In this document: positions 60,289-64,000 of the stretch, piece by piece
Position numbering within the stretch: position 1 is the first letter of the stretch
Layout: every line of letters starts with the position of its first letter
Assembly (NCBI GenBank): GCA_017417315.1
Contig: JAFPZK010000084.1
Span: forward strand, 93,136-157,135
Direction: 5' to 3'
Source: Bacteroidales bacterium
GTDB lineage: Bacteria; Bacteroidota; Bacteroidia; Bacteroidales; UBA3824
Length of the DNA: 64,000 nucleotides
Made by a program: the position numbers and the translations under genes
The notes under the pieces: model-generated
What the model saw: the letters and a program-made list of their open reading frames with translations, nothing else
What the model was told of the DNA's origin: nothing
Database searches by the model: none

Positions 60289-61266
60289 CTAAAACTTCAA
60301 AATACCACCCGCCCAAGAAAGACCGATTCCAAAACCGGCAATCATTACTTTGCTACCCGGTTTTATAATTTGCTTGTCCATTGCATCTTTTAAGGCAATT
60401 GGAATTGTGGACGAAGTTGTGTTGCCGTAATTTTCCAAGTCAATATAAAACTTGTCTTTGGAAATGCCGCAAACCTTCCTAACGGTATTGAGCATAAACT
60501 TGTTTGCCTGATGGAAAACGAACAAGTCGACATCTTCTTTAGTGAACCCATATTTCTCTAATGTGCTGTCAACTAACGGCGGAACAGTTTTCGCTGTGAA
60601 ATTGAAAATGTTTTCTCCGTTCATATACATATAGTTTTTAGGGTCGTCAGGGTCCTTTTCTGCATAATAGTTCCTCATACCGCTGTTTTCCAAAATGAGG
60701 TCTTTGTAGCCTGAACCATCGCTGCCCAACACAAATTCCGAACCGATTTTACAAAATCCTTCGTCAGAAATTAGACAAGCGGCAGCACCGTCTCCAAAAA
60801 GTAGGCGTGATTCAGATGTTTCACTTAAAACCTTAGATATAGTATCTGCTGTCAAAAAGAGAACATTTTTGGCTAATCCTGCTTTCACAAAAGATTGTGC
60901 AATTGCAAGACCATAAACGAAACCTGAACAACCTAAATCAATACCTGTAGTGCCACAATTATGCGATAATTTCAACCTATCTTGCAAAATACAAGATGTT
61001 GATGGCATCAAATAATCAGGAGTTTGAGTACAGAAAATTACATAATCAATTATCTCTCGTTCAATTTTATATTCTTCAAACATCTTTTCTGCTGCACAGA
61101 CTGCCAAATCAGAACTTGTTTGATTTTTGGAACTTATATGTCTGAAACCAACCCCTACTTGCTTTGCAACTTTGTCAACATATTCTTTGCCCAATAAGTC
61201 ATATAAGTCGCTTGTTGACGAGACCTTGTCGGGCAAATAATAAGATAATGCCTTTATGTATGCCAT
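60289..61266 (-). CDS. 3-oxoacyl-ACP synthase III homologue, second of the tandem pair
   Basis: 325 residues from the ATG at 61266, which leaves one base after the SDR stop; a start at 61296 would overlap the SDR gene and add ten residues not shared by the paralogue. The triad is Cys113 (DLGCSG), His252 (VFHQANKF) and Asn282 (NYGNTTSS). Its A+T-richer sequence differs from the neighbour. Two non-identical KAS III in one cassette suggests either two different condensation steps or a heterodimer, as seen in some OleA/CerJ-like or ChlB6-like systems that transfer rather than condense acyl chains. Confidence 0.9.
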   Translation of the reverse strand: MAYIKALSYYLPDKVSSTSDLYDLLGKEYVDKVAKQVGVGFRHISSKNQTSSDLAVCAAEKMFEEYKIEREIIDYVIFCTQTPDYLMPSTSCILQDRLKLSHNCGTTGIDLGCSGFVYGLAIAQSFVKAGLAKNVLFLTADTISKVLSETSESRLLFGDGAAACLISDEGFCKIGSEFVLGSDGSGYKDLILENSGMRNYYAEKDPDDPKNYMYMNGENIFNFTAKTVPPLVDSTLEKYGFTKEDVDLFVFHQANKFMLNTVRKVCGISKDKFYIDLENYGNTTSSTIPIALKDAMDKQIIKPGSKVMIAGFGIGLSWAGGILKF

Positions 61267-61267
61267 T

Positions 61268-62011
61268 TTATTTGCCACCTCCTGTAATTGGAACATTATT
61301 CATTGTCATCCAAGAAGACGCATCTGACAAAAGGTAAACAGCCAAATTTGCAATGTCTTCCGGTTTGCCATAGCGTTTGAGAGGATATTTTTTTTCATCC
61401 TCTTCCAATTGTTCTTTGGAAATGCCGCCGCTATATATCAAATCAGTCCAAACCATCGCAGGACTTATTGCGTTTACTCGAATTTGTCTTGGTGCAAGTT
61501 CCAACCCCAAACAATTTGCATACGAAATTATGGCACCTTTTGAGGCTGAATAGATTGCATTCCCTGCTGATGGAGAAACAGACGCAACGGATGCAACAAA
61601 CACTATCGAACCTCCCTTAGACATTTTCTTCTGTTTCAACACTTCTGCTTGTAGCAATACAGGGGCTTTGAAGTTGACATTCATCAAATCATCAACATCT
61701 TGTTCTGTCATCTGCTTACACAAAACACGTTGTCCCTTTCCCGCGCAATGCACAATTCCGTCCAATGATGGCAGTTGGTTAACGACATTCTTAATCTCGC
61801 TTTGCGAAGTGATATCGCAAGGCAGAATTGAATGTTTTTCCGACTTGTCCATCAACGAGAGGGTTTCTTTCAATCGTGTTTCATTTCTGCCAGAAATGAA
61901 AACCTGCGCACCCATTTGGGAACAAGCCACTGCAATTGCTCTGCCTATTCCAGAGGACGCACCGGTTACGAAGACTTTTTTCTCCGCCAACGAAAACGGT
62001 GATTTTCCCAT
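61268..62011 (-). CDS. SDR-family oxidoreductase (FabG-like ketoreductase)
   Basis: 247 residues. The cofactor motif is TGASSGIGRA near residue 16, GRN at the end of the second strand indicates NADPH use, and the catalytic Ser-Tyr-Lys occurs as ASVSPSAGNAIYSASKGA. PAMVWTDL follows as the usual substrate loop. In this cassette it would reduce the 3-keto product of the KAS III to a 3-hydroxyacyl-ACP. Its start overlaps the ACP stop (TAATG), consistent with coupled expression of carrier and reductase. Confidence 0.9.
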   Translation of the reverse strand: MGKSPFSLAEKKVFVTGASSGIGRAIAVACSQMGAQVFISGRNETRLKETLSLMDKSEKHSILPCDITSQSEIKNVVNQLPSLDGIVHCAGKGQRVLCKQMTEQDVDDLMNVNFKAPVLLQAEVLKQKKMSKGGSIVFVASVASVSPSAGNAIYSASKGAIISYANCLGLELAPRQIRVNAISPAMVWTDLIYSGGISKEQLEEDEKKYPLKRYGKPEDIANLAVYLLSDASSWMTMNNVPITGGGK

Positions 62012-62238
62012 TATTTGTTTTTTACGAGTTCAAACAAATCGTTAACCGTGTCACATTTCTTGATGTCCTCGCCAGTTATCTCCTTGCCGTAGATTGATTT
62101 TACAATCGCAATTACAGCCATTCCCGACATAGAACTCCATTCGTCCAGATAATGGAACTGTGTGTCAGCCTTGATTTCCGAGGCGTCAGTTTCGTCGAAA
62201 ATATCGGCAAAATCTGCTAAAAATTTTTCTAAATCCAT
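62011..62238 (-). CDS. Dedicated acyl carrier protein
   Basis: 75 residues, acidic, four-helix pattern. The phosphopantetheine site reads DEWSSMSGMAVIAIV, so Ser36 should carry the arm, but the Asp of the canonical DSL/DSM is Ser35. The rest (LADFADIFDETDASEIKADT; DTVNDLFELV) matches ACPs encoded inside O-antigen and capsule loci. It is 21 bases downstream of the NeuD-like gene and overlaps the SDR gene by one base. The variant site could reduce recognition by the housekeeping ACP synthase. Confidence 0.87.
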   Translation of the reverse strand: MDLEKFLADFADIFDETDASEIKADTQFHYLDEWSSMSGMAVIAIVKSIYGKEITGEDIKKCDTVNDLFELVKNK

Positions 62239-62259
62239 ATTTTTTGATTTTAATAAAAA

Positions 62260-62901
62260 CTAAAACTCTATATAATCAGCAGGAATACCAAATACTGTTT
62301 TTCCCTTTTTTACATTTCTAATTACCACTGAATTTGCTCCGACAATAGATTCTTCTGCAACTTTTTTTTGCGGAACCACAATTGCACCAGTGTGTATAGT
62401 TGCACGTTCCAAAACTTCAACCCTACCACCTAAAAATGCATAAGCATTTAAATGACACCAATCACCGACCTTAACATCATGTCCGAGAGCCGCAAAGGGT
62501 TGTATAGAAACAAAATTACCTATCGTAACATCACAAGAAATACACGCATTAAAACACACAATAGAACCCACTCCTATTTCAGTATTAATACCGATATGTG
62601 CCGTAGGGTGAATTAAGCTGATAAACTCACCTCCTTTCTTTTTTATCATAGTTACACATTTTTCTTTTTGAACTACATTACCCATTGCACATACAAATAC
62701 ATCATTAGATTCTATTCCATAATCATTAACACTACCTATAATAGGTTTATAATTTTCAAAAGAATCAAGCGCATTTTTATTATCGTCTAAAAAACCTTTA
62801 ATTATGAATTTGCTCCCATAATCATTGGTTTCTAATGCTAAATTGTAAACTTCACGCCCGAAACCGCCAGCACCTATAATAACTAATTCTTTCATACTCA
62901 A
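62260..62901 (-). CDS. NeuD/PglD-like sugar O/N-acyltransferase
   Basis: 213 residues. An N-terminal Rossmann-like half (LVIIGAGGFGREVYNLAL) is joined to a left-handed beta-helix of hexapeptide repeats (HPTAHIGINTEIGVGSIVCF; NFVSIQPFAALGHDVKVG), with the catalytic His in GHDV. Relatives acetylate UDP-4-amino sugars (PglD) or sialic acid (NeuD). With the DegT aminotransferase in the same operon a UDP-4-amino-sugar N-acyltransferase is favoured. The private ACP next door raises the possibility that the donor is an acyl-ACP instead of acetyl-CoA. Overlaps the sugar transferase by four bases. Confidence 0.88.
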   Translation of the reverse strand: MSMKELVIIGAGGFGREVYNLALETNDYGSKFIIKGFLDDNKNALDSFENYKPIIGSVNDYGIESNDVFVCAMGNVVQKEKCVTMIKKKGGEFISLIHPTAHIGINTEIGVGSIVCFNACISCDVTIGNFVSIQPFAALGHDVKVGDWCHLNAYAFLGGRVEVLERATIHTGAIVVPQKKVAEESIVGANSVVIRNVKKGKTVFGIPADYIEF

Positions 62902-63506
62902 TTTAATCCATTAAATACTTCCATTGTGGCATTTCCTTCTTGCGAAATACCCTCTCTTTTAATAACATTCTTAATAGTCAAGAATATTACTTTCATATCT
63001 ACAAAGATAGATAAATTATCCACATACCAAACATCTAATTCAAATTTCTTCGTCCACGAAATAGCATTTCGACCATGACACTGAGCCCAACCAGTTATTC
63101 CGGGACGAACTTCATGTCTACGAGCCTGCTCTTTTGAATACAAAGGCAAATATTGAACAAGCAAAGGTCGAGGTCCAATAAGAGCCATGTCTCCTTTTAA
63201 TACATTGATTAACTGAGGTAATTCGTCAATAGAAGTAGAACGAACAAACTTTCCAACCTTTGTCAAACGCTTTTCGTCAGGCAATAGTTCTCCATTTGCA
63301 TCCTTTTCATCAGTCATAGTTTTGAATTTTATGACTTTGAATATTTTGCCGTTCTTACCAGGACGTGGTTGAAAGAAAAAAGCACCTGCACCTTTGTTCG
63401 CAAAGTGCAACCACAATGCAACGATTCCTATAAACCAACCTATTAACAATAAAGCCGTCAAAGAAATCATGAAATCAAATATACGTTTAAAACAGTTTTT
63501 ATACAT
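62898..63506 (-). CDS. Initiating sugar-1-phosphate transferase (PglC/WcaJ C-domain type)
   Basis: 202 residues, a minimal monotopic phosphoglycosyl transferase. One hydrophobic re-entrant helix (FDFMISLTALLLIGWFIG) is followed by VIKFKTMTDEKD, LTKVGKFVRSTSIDELPQL with the catalytic Asp-Glu, and LIGPRPLLVQYLP, then PGITGWAQCHGRN. It loads the first sugar phosphate on undecaprenyl phosphate. The short form matches PglC, which uses UDP-diNAc-bacillosamine, in line with the aminotransferase and acetyltransferase downstream. Overlaps the Wzy gene by eight bases. Confidence 0.93.
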   Translation of the reverse strand: MYKNCFKRIFDFMISLTALLLIGWFIGIVALWLHFANKGAGAFFFQPRPGKNGKIFKVIKFKTMTDEKDANGELLPDEKRLTKVGKFVRSTSIDELPQLINVLKGDMALIGPRPLLVQYLPLYSKEQARRHEVRPGITGWAQCHGRNAISWTKKFELDVWYVDNLSIFVDMKVIFLTIKNVIKREGISQEGNATMEVFNGLN

Positions 63507-64000
63507 TAGTTTGTTCTATTTTGTATGGTTTAACATTTTCTTTCGACATTATCAGTAATAATTGCATCGCCCATGGAATAAACATAATCCCATATACTCT
63601 TGTCAGCATATTCTCAAACGATATACAAATCATAATTACACCAACAAAAGTGATTAAAGGGAAATACCTATTTTTTACGCCATAATAAAAAGCAGAAGCA
63701 AACATCGCTAATAACAGTAAGAAACCTAAAATACCCATTGCAAGCCAACAATAAAGATACTGATTATGAGAGCCAAGCGAAGTTTCAATAATTTTTGCTT
63801 TTATATTTTCTTTTTCCATCTCAGAATCAACATCACCGATACCAACTCCTAAAATAGGCTCTCTCTTTATAATCTCAAACGCATTTTTCCATAGAAAAAT
63901 ACGAATATACTCCTCATCACCTAAATTAGGTTGTATACTCTGATTGTCAATACGGTCTAATATTTTATTTAAACCACTAATCATTCCACTCAACCTTGTA
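63499..64000 (-). CDS. O-antigen polymerase/ligase family protein, partial
   Basis: The frame is open to the window edge, so the 5' part is missing; the visible C-terminal part is about 166 residues. It includes the periplasmic loop segment WKNAFEIIKREPILGVGIGD and SLGSHNQYLYCWLAMGILGF, the region around the conserved His of the Wzy_C (O-antigen ligase) family, then three to four membrane helices. It probably polymerises the lipid-linked repeat units. As the first gene visible on the right, the operon promoter lies outside the window. Confidence 0.85.
   Translation of the reverse strand, partial: TRLSGMISGLNKILDRIDNQSIQPNLGDEEYIRIFLWKNAFEIIKREPILGVGIGDVDSEMEKENIKAKIIETSLGSHNQYLYCWLAMGILGFLLLLAMFASAFYYGVKNRYFPLITFVGVIMICISFENMLTRVYGIMFIPWAMQLLLIMSKENVKPYKIEQTNV

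Noticed and set aside
1..64000. tRNA or rRNA genes, CRISPR arrays, insertion sequences, replication origin
   Set aside because: None recognised: no cloverleaf-like sequences, no regular spaced repeats, no transposase frames and no DnaA-box clusters were seen by eye.

Overview
The window is a chromosomal stretch of a Bacteroidetes bacterium, most likely Bacteroidales. Evidence: SusC/SusD pairs, type IX secretion sorting domains, PorP/SprF, surface lipoproteins with Bacteroidetes-style lipoboxes, no Shine-Dalgarno sequences, and repeated TAnnTTTG -7 promoter boxes (often with an upstream TTTG). Base composition is moderately A+T-rich. No rRNA, tRNA, CRISPR array, transposase or integrase was seen. 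Coding density is high and both strands are used.

Layout. (1) 1-4.8 kb, minus strand: two acetolactate synthase large subunits flanking one small subunit, preceded by three tiny overlapping genes. (2) 4.8-10.5 kb: a secreted YDG-repeat T9SS cargo, a DUF234-type ATPase, uridine kinase, recA and rnhA. (3) 10.6-13.9 kb: a cobalamin riboswitch upstream of a BtuB-type receptor and a BtuG-like surface lipoprotein. (4) 14-22.2 kb: a polysaccharide utilization locus (GH53 endo-galactanase, SusC, SusD, SusE-like), probably for beta-1,4-galactan, with a LacI-type operator and a strong terminator. (5) 22.3-34.6 kb: a signalling locus with a SiaA/SiaB/SiaC-type partner-switching module, a membrane GAF/PAS sensor, an unusual 1101-residue ABC half-transporter, two exported proteins and a divergent CheR methyltransferase. 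(6) 34.7-39.2 kb: a T9SS cluster with a type B cargo, a PorP/SprF-OmpA fusion, a miniature type A cargo and an S74 self-cleaving fibre protein.

(7) 39.2-43.5 kb: tadA with a decayed nuclease in its leader, an intact Rpn-type nuclease, a secreted C-type-lectin-fold-like protein with a strikingly G+C-rich 3' end, and an AAA/PD-(D/E)XK protein. (8) 43.6-49 kb: aspS, a small protein, a metallo-beta-lactamase-fold hydrolase, an MFS exporter and a PurF homologue lacking the N-terminal cysteine. (9) 49-64 kb, minus strand: a surface glycan locus read from the right edge: O-antigen polymerase, initiating sugar transferase, NeuD/PglD-like acetyltransferase, an ACP/SDR/KAS III/KAS III cassette, an aminotransferase, a toxin-antitoxin pair next to an FdtA remnant, then flippase, acyltransferase, epimerase and five glycosyltransferases.

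The most promising candidates for undescribed biology are the Sia partner switch linked to the TerB-like/FHA-like ABC transporter and CheR, and the ACP/KAS III cassette in the glycan locus, which looks built to make a dedicated acyl group for an amino sugar. The G+C-rich 3' cassette of the lectin-like gene and the PorP-OmpA/S74 cluster are also worth attention. All functions are inferred from reading sequence; no search was run.
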